DNA of 64,000 nucleotides. Origin: Nocardia sp. NBC_00416 (GTDB lineage Bacteria > Actinomycetota > Actinomycetes > Mycobacteriales > Mycobacteriaceae). A program made the translations under genes and the position numbers. The stretch lies in the NCBI RefSeq assembly GCF_036032445.1, contig NZ_CP107932.1:6574501-6638500 (forward strand). The letters run 5' to 3'. The notes below the pieces were generated by a model. It had not been told where the DNA came from, searched no databases, and saw only the letters and a program-made list of their open reading frames with translations. How positions within the stretch are numbered: the first letter of the stretch is position 1; each line of letters starts with the position of its first letter. Shown here one piece after another: positions 32,941-43,662 of this stretch.

Positions 32941-33687
32941 CTACGGAGGCGGTGGCGCGCTGTTCGCCGGGGCTTCGCGTCCGTTCAGGAGCGCCGCCAC
33001 GCCGTCGAGAATGCGTTCGATTCCGAATCCCAGCGCGGCATCGCGTTGCCGTGCATCGGCCTCGGGCTCCCCGGTGCTCTCGGAGACGGCCGCGATGAGG
33101 TGCGGGAAGCGGTCGCCCGCCAGCTCCAGCGCCGCGGCCATCGCCCCGGTGAAGTCCTTCTCGGTGGTGCCGGGGCCCACCACTTGCTGCGCGAGGCTGC
33201 GCACGTGCCCGTTCAGTACGACGAGGGTGTCCAGGCGTTCCGGGCCGGTCAGCGGGATATCCGCGAGCGCAGCGAGGGCCGCCTCGGTCCAGCCGAGTTC
33301 GTTGGGGCCCGTCGGTCGCGCTCCGACCAGTAGCTCCATCACCCAGGGGTGGCGTTGGTAGCACTGGAAGGTCAGCAGTGCCCACGACCGCAGGCCGGTC
33401 CGCCACGGTTCGGGTCCGGAGGTGTCGAGTGCCGGCTGCTTCTCCAGGGCCGCTTCCACCATCAACGCGGTGAGTTCGGCCTTGCCCGGCAGGTGGCGGT
33501 AGAGCGACATCTTGGTGTAGCCGAGTCGATCGGCCAGTCGCTGCATGGACAGCGCAGCCAGGCCTTCGGTATCGGCCAGGGCGATCGCTTCGGCGATGAT
33601 CGCGGCGCGCGACAGCGTGGGTTTGGGCCCGCGGGTGGGACGCCGGTCTGTTCCCCAGAGCAGCTCGAGCACGGTCGATGTCGCCAT
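32941..33687 (-). CDS. TetR-family repressor of the adjacent flavin monooxygenase
   Basis: A 248-residue TetR regulator with a TetR_C-type ligand domain. The N-terminal HTH is typical (IIAEAIALADTEGLAALSMQ, RLADRLGYTKMSLYRHLPGK). It is divergent from a flavin monooxygenase gene with 108 bases between, containing two palindromes. This is the TetA/TetX-like arrangement, in which the repressor is released by the compound the enzyme acts on. The ligand is unknown. The C-terminus ends in a Pro run. Confidence 0.85.
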   Translation of the reverse strand: MATSTVLELLWGTDRRPTRGPKPTLSRAAIIAEAIALADTEGLAALSMQRLADRLGYTKMSLYRHLPGKAELTALMVEAALEKQPALDTSGPEPWRTGLRSWALLTFQCYQRHPWVMELLVGARPTGPNELGWTEAALAALADIPLTGPERLDTLVVLNGHVRSLAQQVVGPGTTEKDFTGAMAAALELAGDRFPHLIAAVSESTGEPEADARQRDAALGFGIERILDGVAALLNGREAPANSAPPPP

Positions 33688-33732
33688 CGGGGGCCTTTCG
33701 GAAGGTGGTTGACGTGGAACTGTGTCTACCAT

Positions 33733-33766
33733 ACGCTGAACAGCGTCCATCGGAAACAGTTTCCGA
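33733..33766. promoter_or_regulatory. Two palindromes in the TetR/monooxygenase intergenic region
   Basis: ACGCT-GAAC-AGCGT at 33733-33746 and TCGGAAAC-A-GTTTCCGA at 33750-33766 are both perfect inverted repeats, four bases apart. The second, with 8-bp arms, has the size of a TetR operator. They lie between the divergent starts at 33687 and 33796. Confidence 0.65.
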
Positions 33767-33795
33767 AGGACGCAATTCATTGAACGGAGATCGTC

Positions 33796-34968
33796 ATGCG
33801 CAACCGGACCGTCCTCATCTCCGGCGCGAGCATCGCCGGACCCGCGCTCGCCTACTGGCTCGACCGCTACGGATTCGATGTCACCGTGATCGAGCGCGCC
33901 CCGTCACTGCGGCCGGGCGGACAAGCGGTGGACTTCAAGGGCGCCGTGCATCGCACCGTGCTGGAGCGGATGGGCGTGCTCGATGACATCCAGCGCCGCA
34001 GTACCGGCGCCACCGATATGGTTTTCGTCGATGCGCGGGGCCGCGAGCGGGCCCGGATGTCGGGCGATTTCAGCGGCGGCGATATCGAGATCCTGCGCGG
34101 CGACCTCGCCGAAATCCTCTACGCGCGGACGGCGCAGCGCTGCACCTATCTCTTCGGCGACTCGATCAGCGCGTTGCGCGATACCGGTGCAGGCGTCGAG
34201 GTCGAATTCGAGCACGGTCCGGCGCGCCGGTTCGATCTGGTGTTCGGCGCGGACGGCATCCATTCGAGGGTGCGGCGATTGGCGTTCGGTCCGGAGCGGC
34301 AGTTCGTGCAACACCGCGGCTACTACTACGCCATCGCCGGGACACCGCAGGCCGCCGAGCACCGCGACGAGCCGCGCCGCCGGGTATCGCATGCCTGCAG
34401 CGCTCCGGGCCTGCTGGCGGTCCGCGGCGGGCCGAAGGCACAGCATATGTACATGTTCGCCTCCCCCGAACTCGACTTCGCGGACGAGACCGCGCAGCGC
34501 CGGGTACTCACCGAACGATTCGCCGGTCTGGGATGGCAGGTGCCGGAGATGCTCGCCGAACTGCGGGACTACGACGATTTCTACCTGGACGCGCTCGCCC
34601 GGGTACGGGTGCCCAGTTCCGTCTCGGGGCGGGTGGCCCTGGTGGGGGACAGCGCCTACGGCAACACCCTGGGCGGCTTCGGTACCGGTCTGGCGATCGT
34701 CGGCGCCTACGTGCTGGCGGGCGAACTCGCCGCCGCCGGCGGCGACCACACCGCGGCCTTCGCCCGGTACGACGAGATCATGCGCGACTATGCGAAGTTG
34801 GGGGGCAGCAGCAGTCCGGGCCGCTTCCTGGCGCCCAAGACCGCCTACGGTCTGCGGCTGCGCAATTGGTTCCTGGGGTCACGCCTGTTCGACATGATGG
34901 ACAAGTATGCCGGCGATGCCAAGGACGATATCGAGCTGGTCGACTATTCCGCGGCGCTTACGCGGTAG
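33796..34968 (+). CDS. FAD-dependent aromatic/antibiotic monooxygenase (group A, PHBH-like)
   Basis: A 390-residue flavoprotein hydroxylase. The N-terminal dinucleotide fold GASIAGPALAYWLDRYGFDV, the central FGADGIHSRVRRLAFG (DG motif) and the C-terminal VALVGDSAYGNTLGGFGTG (GD motif) define the group A class, which adds one oxygen atom using NAD(P)H. Relatives include TetX-type and polyketide-tailoring enzymes, so antibiotic inactivation is possible. Divergent control by the TetR gene supports induction by the substrate. No transporter is nearby. Confidence 0.8.
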   Translation: MRNRTVLISGASIAGPALAYWLDRYGFDVTVIERAPSLRPGGQAVDFKGAVHRTVLERMGVLDDIQRRSTGATDMVFVDARGRERARMSGDFSGGDIEILRGDLAEILYARTAQRCTYLFGDSISALRDTGAGVEVEFEHGPARRFDLVFGADGIHSRVRRLAFGPERQFVQHRGYYYAIAGTPQAAEHRDEPRRRVSHACSAPGLLAVRGGPKAQHMYMFASPELDFADETAQRRVLTERFAGLGWQVPEMLAELRDYDDFYLDALARVRVPSSVSGRVALVGDSAYGNTLGGFGTGLAIVGAYVLAGELAAAGGDHTAAFARYDEIMRDYAKLGGSSSPGRFLAPKTAYGLRLRNWFLGSRLFDMMDKYAGDAKDDIELVDYSAALTR

Positions 34969-35061
34969 TCGGTGCGCCCGATGGATCCGGGGCCACCGCG
35001 CTACTCGCCCGGCGACCTCGGCGCCACCGGTACCGCAGGGACGGATGCCCGGCGGGCGTCG

Positions 35062-35885
35062 CTACCCGGCGCCGTCGGACCGCCGGATCCGCTCGGGATG
35101 GCTGTAGATGTTCATCGTCTCGCCGCGCACGAAACCGGCGAGGGTCAGACCGGACTCCGCAGCCAGATCGACGGCCAGCGAGCTGGGTGCGGAAACAGCC
35201 GCGAGAACGGGGATTCCGGCGAGGACCGCCTTCTGCGCGAGCTCGAAGGAAGCCCGGCCGCTGACCACGAGCACCAGATCGGCGGCCGGAATCCGGTTCT
35301 CCCGCAGTGCCCAGCCGATCACCTTGTCCACGGCGTTGTGGCGGCCGATGTCCTCCCGCACGACCAGCGCGGTGCCGTCGGCGGTGAACAGACCCGCGGC
35401 GTGCAGGCCGCCGGTGGCGTCGAACACCGATTGACGGCTGCGCAGACTTTCCGGGAGTGCGGCCAGAACCGCGGCGTCGACCAGTGGTTCGGGAGCGGAT
35501 AACGGATAGCGGGTGCGCAGCCGGACCTCGTCCAGGGCGGTCCTGCCGCAGAGACCGCACGCGCCGGTGGTGAGGAACGGGCGGTCCGGCAGGACCACGG
35601 GGTGGTGCAGCCCCACGTCGAGCACGTTGTAGGTATTGCGACCGTCGTCGTCGGTACCGGCGCAATAGCGGGCGCTGTGGATATCGGCGGCCTCGGCGAT
35701 GAGGGTTTCACCGAACAGGAAGCCGTGCACCAGGTCGATATCGTTGCCCGGGGTGCGCATGGTGACGGTGAGCGATTCACCGCGCACCCGGATCTCCAGG
35801 GGCTCTTCGACAGCCAGGGTGTCGGGGCGGTCGATCTCGCCGGCGGAGGTGATGCGTCGCATCCGGCGTTGCGCGGTCACCCTGG

Positions 35886-35889
<4 letters not shown>
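35062..35889 (-). CDS. fdhD: Formate dehydrogenase accessory sulfurtransferase FdhD
   Basis: A 275-residue protein that passes sulfur from IscS to the bis-MGD cofactor of formate dehydrogenase. The redox motif CGLCG (TTGACGLCGRTAL) is intact. VEEPLEIRVRGESLTVTMRT, VHGFLFGETLI and DIGRHNAVDKVIGWAL are characteristic. Its ATG overlaps the stop of the molybdoenzyme gene by four bases, so the pair is translationally coupled and the accessory protein very probably serves that enzyme. Confidence 0.92.
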
Positions 35890-38195
<2,306 letters not shown>

Positions 38196-38476
38196 ACCGC
38201 CATTGTGCGCGTGCGGATGCCCGTACGGGGAAGGTGGGCCGGTGCGCGCTGACAGCAAGGGGCCAGGTGTTCACCATTTGCGAGCGGACGGACACCACCT
38301 TGGTCTGGATGGTGGGCCGCTGTGCGGTCCGGACCCGCCGAGGGTCTCGAGCGGCCGAGTGAAGCACGGCGACTGATCACGTGCTGTCGGCAGCCCGATG
38401 AGACAGCTGCGATCCACCACAGGTGTTCACAGTGCGCGAATGCGCGGACGTTCGTTCGAACGGTCTTCATTCGTGG

Positions 38477-38580
38477 CCGGGGTTGATAGGGCCCCGCCCG
38501 CGGCGCCGGAGGCGGCGCAATCCCACACAGTCGGGGGCCCGCCCCGGTTCTGGGGCGAGGGAGTGAAGGAGCGCAGTGGC
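38477..38580 (+). repeat. Palindromic repeat, copy R2 (rearranged halves)
   Basis: A 3'-half unit (CCGGGGTTGATAGGGCCCCG, then a GGCGCCGGAGGCGGCGC hairpin) at 38477-38529 is followed by a 5'-half unit starting GTCGGGGGCCCGCCCCGG at 38530. The sequence then diverges near 38580. This is what remains if the junction between two tandem units is kept and their outer parts are lost. Confidence 0.65.
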
Positions 38581-38661
38581 CGACCGGCTGGGGTGGAGGC
38601 CGGGGACCGCCGAGATTCAGGCCCGTGTTGCGGCTTTCTGTCGGGTGGTCGACTTGTCATG

Positions 38662-38786
38662 GTCGGGGCCCGCCCCGGTTCTGGAGCGACAGAGCGAAGG
38701 AGCGCAGCGACTGAGCGGAGGAGTGAAGAACCGGGGTTGACAAGGGCCCCGACCCCGCCCCGCCGCAGGCGGGGCAAACAAACACA
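38662..38786 (+). repeat. Palindromic repeat, copy R3 (full, 125 bp)
   Basis: GTCGGGGCCC (38662-38671) and CCCCGGTTCT (38673-38682) pair with AGAACCGGGG (38727-38736) and GGGCCCCGAC (38744-38753). The 44-base loop is purine-rich with GAGCG repeated at 7-8 base steps. A second hairpin, CCCCGCC-GCA-GGCGGGG, and CAAACAAACACA complete the unit. Confidence 0.85.
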
Positions 38787-38912
38787 GTCGGGGCCCGCCC
38801 CGGTTCTGGAGCGACAGAGCGAGGGAGCGCAGCGACTGAGTGGCGGAGTGAAGAACCGGGGTTGACGAGGGCCCCGACCCCGCCCCGCCGCAGGCGGGGC
38901 AAACAAACACAG
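38787..38912 (+). repeat. Palindromic repeat, copy R4 (full)
   Basis: Directly follows R3, head to tail, and differs from it at four positions over 125 bases by eye. All four palindromic arms are intact. Confidence 0.85.
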
Positions 38913-38957
38913 CCGGGGTTGACGAGGGCCCCGACCCGCGACGCCGGAGGCGGCGCC
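38913..38957 (+). repeat. Palindromic repeat, copy R5 (3' half)
   Basis: Begins CCGGGGTTGACGAGGGCCCC and contains a GCGACGCC-GGAGGCGGCGCC hairpin. The 5' half and loop are missing. It abuts the 3' end of the FHA gene. Confidence 0.7.
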
Positions 38958-38958
38958 A

Positions 38959-40086
38959 TCAACACTGATAGGTGAGTACCTGTTCGCTGATGCGGATCCG
39001 GCCGCCGGGCGGCAGTTCCGTGGGTGACTGGCTGATCCGGGTCCAGCGTGGTTCGCCCGGGGTGGAGACGAAGGTGCCGGCAGCGGTGCCGGCGTCGCGG
39101 AGGAAGACCTTGCCGGCGTCGACCGACAGGTAGGCGTGGACCCGGGAGATGTGCCGGTCGCGCTGCAGCACCAGCGGGGCGGCGGTCTTTCGGCGCACCG
39201 ATTCGTCGACGGAGGGTCCGCGGCCGATGACGTAGGCGCGATCCAGGGGATAGCTGGTGCCGTCCTCGGAGACCAGGAAGGGTGCGGCCGCGTGGTGCTC
39301 GGCCTCGTGCGCGTGCGACTGCGGGCGCGCCGATTCCTTGCGCAGTCGGATGGGCTCGGGCTGTGACCGGGCCGGCTCCGGGTGCGGCGGCTCGGCCGGC
39401 GCGCGCATCGGCGCGGCGGCGGCCGACCATGCCCGGGTGCCGGGTAGCGGTTCCGGATCGGGGGATTCGGCGAGGCCGGTGCGCGGCCCGGAGCGCGATT
39501 CGGGTTCCGGTTCGCTCGCTGCCAGTCCGGCCGGCGCCGTCGCGGCGGGTTCGTAGGCCGCCGCCTGCTGTTTCGCCGCTACACCGGCCCGGTTCTGCTT
39601 TTTGTTATTGCGGCGTACCGCGGCCGTGATGACGAATCCCCCGCCGGGGACCACTCCGGCCCGTAGGTCGGTCCGCGGGTACGGCGTGACCTGCGAATCG
39701 ATGCCGGGGCCGACGGCCAGTGTGCGGACCGGGTCGCGCACGATCTCGTCCACCCAGGTGAAGGCACGGGCGCCGACGAGTCGCCGGGACCCTTCGGCGC
39801 CGGAGATCATCGCCGATACCGGTCCGCGCAGGAGGACCAGCGTGCCGTCGGAGGTCGGGGCGATCAGGCCGAACGGTGGCGGTTCCGAGCCGGTGCCGAA
39901 GACGACCGCGGCGAGCCGCTGGGCGATGGCCGCACCGGGATGTTCGGCGTTCGCCACGGCTTCGACGGCGCCGAGTATCCGTTCGCTGGACGCGTTGGCG
40001 CCCACCAGATAGATCACCACATCACCGAATCGCGCGACCAGACCTTCGCCCGGCGCGATACCGATAATGGACGTATCAACGCGCAC
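38959..40086 (-). CDS. FHA-domain protein
   Basis: A 375-residue protein. The C-terminal FHA domain (about 275-375) has the phosphothreonine-binding elements YVIGRGPSVDESVRRK, RDRHISRVHAYLSV and FLRDAGTAAGTFV, with the conserved Gly-Arg, Ser-x-x-His and Asn-equivalent positions. The first 160 residues form a separate domain (ARFGDVVIYLVGANASSERI) I do not recognise, joined by a long Ala/Pro/Glu-rich linker. It would bind threonine-phosphorylated partners of Ser/Thr kinases. Upstream and divergent is the isochorismatase-fold gene. Confidence 0.78.
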   Translation of the reverse strand: MRVDTSIIGIAPGEGLVARFGDVVIYLVGANASSERILGAVEAVANAEHPGAAIAQRLAAVVFGTGSEPPPFGLIAPTSDGTLVLLRGPVSAMISGAEGSRRLVGARAFTWVDEIVRDPVRTLAVGPGIDSQVTPYPRTDLRAGVVPGGGFVITAAVRRNNKKQNRAGVAAKQQAAAYEPAATAPAGLAASEPEPESRSGPRTGLAESPDPEPLPGTRAWSAAAAPMRAPAEPPHPEPARSQPEPIRLRKESARPQSHAHEAEHHAAAPFLVSEDGTSYPLDRAYVIGRGPSVDESVRRKTAAPLVLQRDRHISRVHAYLSVDAGKVFLRDAGTAAGTFVSTPGEPRWTRISQSPTELPPGGRIRISEQVLTYQC

Positions 40087-40230
40087 CCACGGCTCCTTCC
40101 TGGCGCACCACCGGGTCCAGCATAGATGCGAATCTGTTACCCGGCGTGTGAGATGGTGTCGACGGATCGCTCGGTGACCGGGTGGCGCAGGGTCGCCCGC
40201 AGCGCCGCTCGGAGCAGAAAGAAGGCCCCC

Positions 40231-40833
40231 ATGCCGCTCAGCACCCTGGACGCGCTAACCGCTTTGGTCGCCGTCGATCTGCAGAGCGGGGCGCTGTCCC
40301 GCCCGGTCGCGCCGCATCCGGTGGATACGGTCATCGCGCGCACCGCCGAACTCGCCGCGGCATTCCGGTCGTTCGGGCTACCGGTGGTGCTCGTCCGGAT
40401 GACCGCTGCCGCCGACGGCGCGGATGCCACACCCGGTCGTACCGATATGTCGGCGGTCGCCCGGCAGCAGCCTGCCCCGCCCGAGGGCTGGGATGAGATC
40501 GCTCCCGGACTGGCGGGTCATCCCGCCGATTTGGTGGTGACCAAACGCACCTGGGGCGCGTTCCACGGTACCGATCTCGATCTGCAGCTGCGTCGTCGCG
40601 GCGTGACGCAGATCGTGCTCACCGGTATCGCCACCAGTCTCGGGGTGGAATCCACGGCCCGGTCCGCGCACGAACACGGATACCACGTGACCCTCGCGGT
40701 CGACGCGATGACCGATATCCGTGCGGCGTCGCACGAGAACAGCATCGAACGCATCTTCCCGCTCCTGGGCGAAACCGGGTCCACCGGTGAGATCCTGGAT
40801 CTGTTGCGCACCTCCCGGCCGGGTGCCTCGTGA
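40231..40833 (+). CDS. Isochorismatase-fold hydrolase lacking the catalytic cysteine
   Basis: A 200-residue protein of the isochorismatase-like superfamily. Asp16 (ALVAVDLQSG) and Lys105 (VVTKRTWGAF) of the catalytic triad are present. The nucleophilic Cys position reads TGIATSLGVESTAR, with Gly138 where amidase-type members have Cys. True isochorismatases such as EntB also lack Cys, so a vinyl-ether hydrolase or other chemistry is possible and an amidase is unlikely. The ATG at 40231 is favoured over an open upstream extension. The acetyltransferase gene overlaps its stop by four bases. Confidence 0.75.
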   Translation: MPLSTLDALTALVAVDLQSGALSRPVAPHPVDTVIARTAELAAAFRSFGLPVVLVRMTAAADGADATPGRTDMSAVARQQPAPPEGWDEIAPGLAGHPADLVVTKRTWGAFHGTDLDLQLRRRGVTQIVLTGIATSLGVESTARSAHEHGYHVTLAVDAMTDIRAASHENSIERIFPLLGETGSTGEILDLLRTSRPGAS

Positions 40834-41351
40834 TCCGTGACGCCACCGTGGCGGATATCCCGGTGCTGCAGGACATCGAGGTGCGGGCGGGGGAGCCGTT
40901 CGCCACGGCCGGTATGGACGCCGTGGCCGGCGACGAACCACTCCCGGCCCGAGTGCTGGGCGAATTCGTGCTGGACGGCCGCGCTTGGGTCTGGGATATG
41001 GACGGCCGGGGCGCAGTGGGCTACCTCATCGCGAGCACGGTCGACGGAAACGCCCATATCGACCAGGTTTCGGTACTTCCGGAATACCGTGGCGCGCGGA
41101 TCGGCCGTCGCCTCATCGACCACGCCGTGCGCTGGGCCGCCGAGCACCGGCTGCCCGCGATAACCCTGACGACGTTCACCGAGGTTCCGTGGAACGGGCC
41201 GTATTACCAGCGCCTGGGGTTCCGCTATCTCGAACCGGCGGCCGAAACCCCGCAACTGCGTGCGCTGCGCACCGCCGAGATCGAGCACGGGCTCGATCAG
41301 TGGCCGCGCGCCTGTATGTGGGCCACCGTAGAGACCTGGAAATACACCTGA
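40830..41351 (+). CDS. GNAT-family N-acetyltransferase
   Basis: A 173-residue acetyltransferase. The acetyl-CoA binding motif A is clear (VSVLPEYRGARIGRRLIDHA), preceded by GAVGYLIASTVDGNAHIDQV and followed by LPAITLTTFTEVPWNGPYYQ, then RLGFRYLEP. The start GTG overlaps the TGA of the isochorismatase-fold gene, so the two are coupled. The acceptor is unknown. Confidence 0.82.
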   Translation: MIRDATVADIPVLQDIEVRAGEPFATAGMDAVAGDEPLPARVLGEFVLDGRAWVWDMDGRGAVGYLIASTVDGNAHIDQVSVLPEYRGARIGRRLIDHAVRWAAEHRLPAITLTTFTEVPWNGPYYQRLGFRYLEPAAETPQLRALRTAEIEHGLDQWPRACMWATVETWKYT

Positions 41352-41352
41352 G

Positions 41353-42906
41353 TCACGCCGACCAGGCGGATACGACGGCTTCGGCGGCGGCCTGCGCGGC
41401 CGCGCGATCGGCCGGGACCAGGCCGAGGCGGGTGCGGCGGTCCAGGAGATCGCCGGCGTCGAGCGCGCCCTCCTGTTCCAGCGACCACGCGAACTCGGCC
41501 GCCAGCACATCCGCGCCGGGAAAGACCGGATCGGCCAGTTCGGGGTTCGCCGCGGCCAGCGCGGCGACCGTGGGCGCTTCGGCGCCGTAGCGTTCGATCA
41601 GCAGTTGCGGTGCGGCGAGCCCGTCCCGCGCCGCGCCGCCGACCGCTCCCGCCAGCGGAATATCGGCCGTCCGGCACGGACGGGCGGTGAGACCGGCTCG
41701 CGTGACGGCGGCGTCGACGGCGTCCTGCGCCATTTTGCGATAGGTGGTGAGCTTGCCGCCGACCACCGTCACCACCCCGCTCGGAGAGGTGAGGACGGCG
41801 TGTTCGCGCGAGATATCAGCGGTGTTGTCGCCGGCTGTGCGCAACAGTGGGCGCAGCCCGGCGTAGCTGCCGCGGATATCGGTGTGGGTCAGCGGGATAC
41901 GCAGCACCGTGTTGACGGTATCGAGCAGGAAATCGATCTCGGTGGCGGTGGGGCGCGGCTCGTCGGGGACCGGTCCGGGGGCGTCCTCGTCGGTCAGGCC
42001 CAGGTACACCCTGCCGTGCGGTGCGGGCAGCGCGAAGATGAAACGACCGACAGAGCCGGGCACCGGCACGGTCAGCGCCGCGGTGAGCCCGCCGAAGGCC
42101 GCGGCGTCGAACACCAGATGAGTGCCTCGGCTGGGACGCAATTCGATACTGGGGTCGACCTGGTCCGCCCAGACCCCGGTCGCGTTGATCACGGCCGTGG
42201 CGCGGACCTGCAGGGTTTCCCCGGTGAGCGTGTCGCGCAGGGTGGCCCCGGCGCCGTCTACCGCCTCCGCGGAGACCCGGGTGAGTACGGCCGCGCCGTG
42301 CGCGGCGGCGGTCCGCGCCACAGCGACCACCAGGCGCGCGTCGTCGACCAGTTGCCCGTCCCAGGCCTGCAGTCCACCGCGCAGTCCGTGCTGCCGCACC
42401 GTCGGCGCCAGCCGCAGCGCCTCGGCCCGGGTCACCCGCCGCGACCGCGGCAGCAGCGCTCCCGGGGTGCCCGCGCCCGCCCGCAGCGCGTCGCCGGCCA
42501 GGAAGCCCGCGCGGATCAGCGCTCGCGACGAGAACCCGATCCCCGGGAGCAGCGGCACCAGTTGCGGTAGCGGTCGCACGAGATGGGGTGCGGTGCGGCG
42601 CAGCAGGATCCCTCGCTCCACCGCGCTCTCGTGGGCGATGCCGATCTTGCCGCTCGCCAGATAGCGCAGTCCGCCGTGCACCAGTTTCGAACTCCACCGG
42701 CTGGTCCCGTACGCCAGATCGTGGCGTTCCACCAGGACGGTGCGCAGGCCGCGGGCGGCCGCGTCGAGCGCGACTCCGGCGCCGGTCACCCCGCCGCCGA
42801 TGACGAGCAGGTCGACGACCGGGTTGTCACCCAGTGCGGCGAGTTCACGGTCGCGGCGGCGTGCGTTCAACGCCGGACCGCCGGAAGGGAATGAATTCTC
42901 GGCCAT
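41353..42906 (-). CDS. glpD: FAD-dependent glycerol-3-phosphate dehydrogenase
   Basis: A 517-residue membrane-associated flavoenzyme that oxidises sn-glycerol 3-phosphate to dihydroxyacetone phosphate and passes electrons to quinones. The N-terminal FAD fold is VIGGGVTGAGVALDAAARGL; then ERHDLAYGTSRWSSKLVHGG; then INATGVWADQVDPS and SRGTHLVFD. A C-terminal GlpO-type helical domain follows. The gene ends two bases from the convergent GNAT gene. Upstream are a TetR gene and, divergently, an alkyl-DHAP-synthase-like gene and a diacylglycerol kinase gene, matching from memory the mycobacterial Rv2249c-Rv2252 block. Confidence 0.93.
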   Translation of the reverse strand: MAENSFPSGGPALNARRRDRELAALGDNPVVDLLVIGGGVTGAGVALDAAARGLRTVLVERHDLAYGTSRWSSKLVHGGLRYLASGKIGIAHESAVERGILLRRTAPHLVRPLPQLVPLLPGIGFSSRALIRAGFLAGDALRAGAGTPGALLPRSRRVTRAEALRLAPTVRQHGLRGGLQAWDGQLVDDARLVVAVARTAAAHGAAVLTRVSAEAVDGAGATLRDTLTGETLQVRATAVINATGVWADQVDPSIELRPSRGTHLVFDAAAFGGLTAALTVPVPGSVGRFIFALPAPHGRVYLGLTDEDAPGPVPDEPRPTATEIDFLLDTVNTVLRIPLTHTDIRGSYAGLRPLLRTAGDNTADISREHAVLTSPSGVVTVVGGKLTTYRKMAQDAVDAAVTRAGLTARPCRTADIPLAGAVGGAARDGLAAPQLLIERYGAEAPTVAALAAANPELADPVFPGADVLAAEFAWSLEQEGALDAGDLLDRRTRLGLVPADRAAAQAAAEAVVSAWSA

Positions 42907-42985
42907 CTGTTCTCGGCACGGCTCCCGCCCGGGTGGACGGGCCGGACAGCGTCTGCAGAGGGGACGGTGTCCGGTGCGTCGTGCG

Positions 42986-43609
42986 CTACTCCTTCCTGGA
43001 CGGGTGGGTCGCGGGGGCGAGATAGGCATCGAGGGCGTGCCGGAGTTCGGTGTCCATGGCGGGGCCGTCCAGCAGTTCGGCGACCGTGACCGCCGACTGC
43101 ACGGCGGACTGGGCGATCAACAGCACCATCGCGGCCAACTGGCCGGGATCCCCGGCGCGCACCGAGCCGTCGGCCTGCCCGTCCCGGATACCGGTCGCGA
43201 ACAGGTCGAGCAGTTGCCGCTGGTTGCGGCCCAGCCGGCCGAACACGTAGGTCAGCATCAGGTCGGTATCGGTGCGGAAGATCTTGCCGAACAGCGGGTT
43301 CGATCGCACCTGTGCCGCGCCGTTCACGATTCCGATGATGAGCCGGTCACGCGCGGGCCCGGTGGTGGGTACGGCCGCGGCGATGATCTCGCGGAATTCC
43401 CGCACGAGCAGTTCGGCGACCAGCGCGCGGCTGTCCGGCCAGCGCCGGTAGACCGTGGGCCGGCTGACACCGGCCCGGCGCGCGACCTCGGTGAGAGTGG
43501 TGCGCCGGACCCCGAACTCGGCGACACACTCGCGCGCCGCGTCCAGGATGGTCAGCTCGACGGGCGCGACGTCGGGATCCGGGGTGGCTGCGCCAGGGGA
43601 CACGGGCAC
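42986..43609 (-). CDS. TetR-family regulator of the glpD/AGPS lipid block
   Basis: A 207-residue TetR protein starting at the GTG at 43609, which follows GGAGCGAGG. The HTH reads LDAARECVAEFGVRRTTLTE, VARRAGVSRPTVYRRWPDSR. It is divergent from the AGPS-like gene with 53 bases between, which hold an ACAGTT-N7-AACTGT inverted repeat that is a likely autoregulatory site. glpD lies 79 bases downstream on the same strand. An acyl or lipid ligand is likely but not shown. Confidence 0.82.
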   Translation of the reverse strand: MPVSPGAATPDPDVAPVELTILDAARECVAEFGVRRTTLTEVARRAGVSRPTVYRRWPDSRALVAELLVREFREIIAAAVPTTGPARDRLIIGIVNGAAQVRSNPLFGKIFRTDTDLMLTYVFGRLGRNQRQLLDLFATGIRDGQADGSVRAGDPGQLAAMVLLIAQSAVQSAVTVAELLDGPAMDTELRHALDAYLAPATHPSRKE

Positions 43610-43638
43610 GACCTCGCTCCAGTTGGGGTTACTACTTG

Positions 43639-43657
43639 ACAGTTCGTGTAAAACTGT
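43639..43657. promoter_or_regulatory. Operator candidate between the TetR and AGPS-like genes
   Basis: ACAGTT (43639-43644) and AACTGT (43652-43657) form an inverted repeat with a 7-base spacer. A TTGACA hexamer at 43636-43641 overlaps the left arm. The right arm ends 5 bases before the AGPS-like ATG. Confidence 0.55.
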
Positions 43658-43662
43658 AACGC

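Larger units (their letters stand above)
38196..38958. other. 763-base region occupied by the repeat array
   Basis: Lies between the start of the fdhF-like gene and the 3' end of the FHA gene, both on the minus strand. About 280 unremarkable bases are followed by the palindromic repeat copies (38477-38957). The frames open here look coding only because the repeat lacks stop codons. Confidence 0.7.

Noticed and set aside
38480..38910. Several open frames of about 100-160 codons in the repeat array
   Set aside because: They are translations of the 125-bp palindromic unit in different frames and contain only repeated peptides such as GATERRSAATERRSEEPG.
38662..38912. CRISPR array
   Set aside because: Units abut directly with no variable spacers and no cas genes are present.
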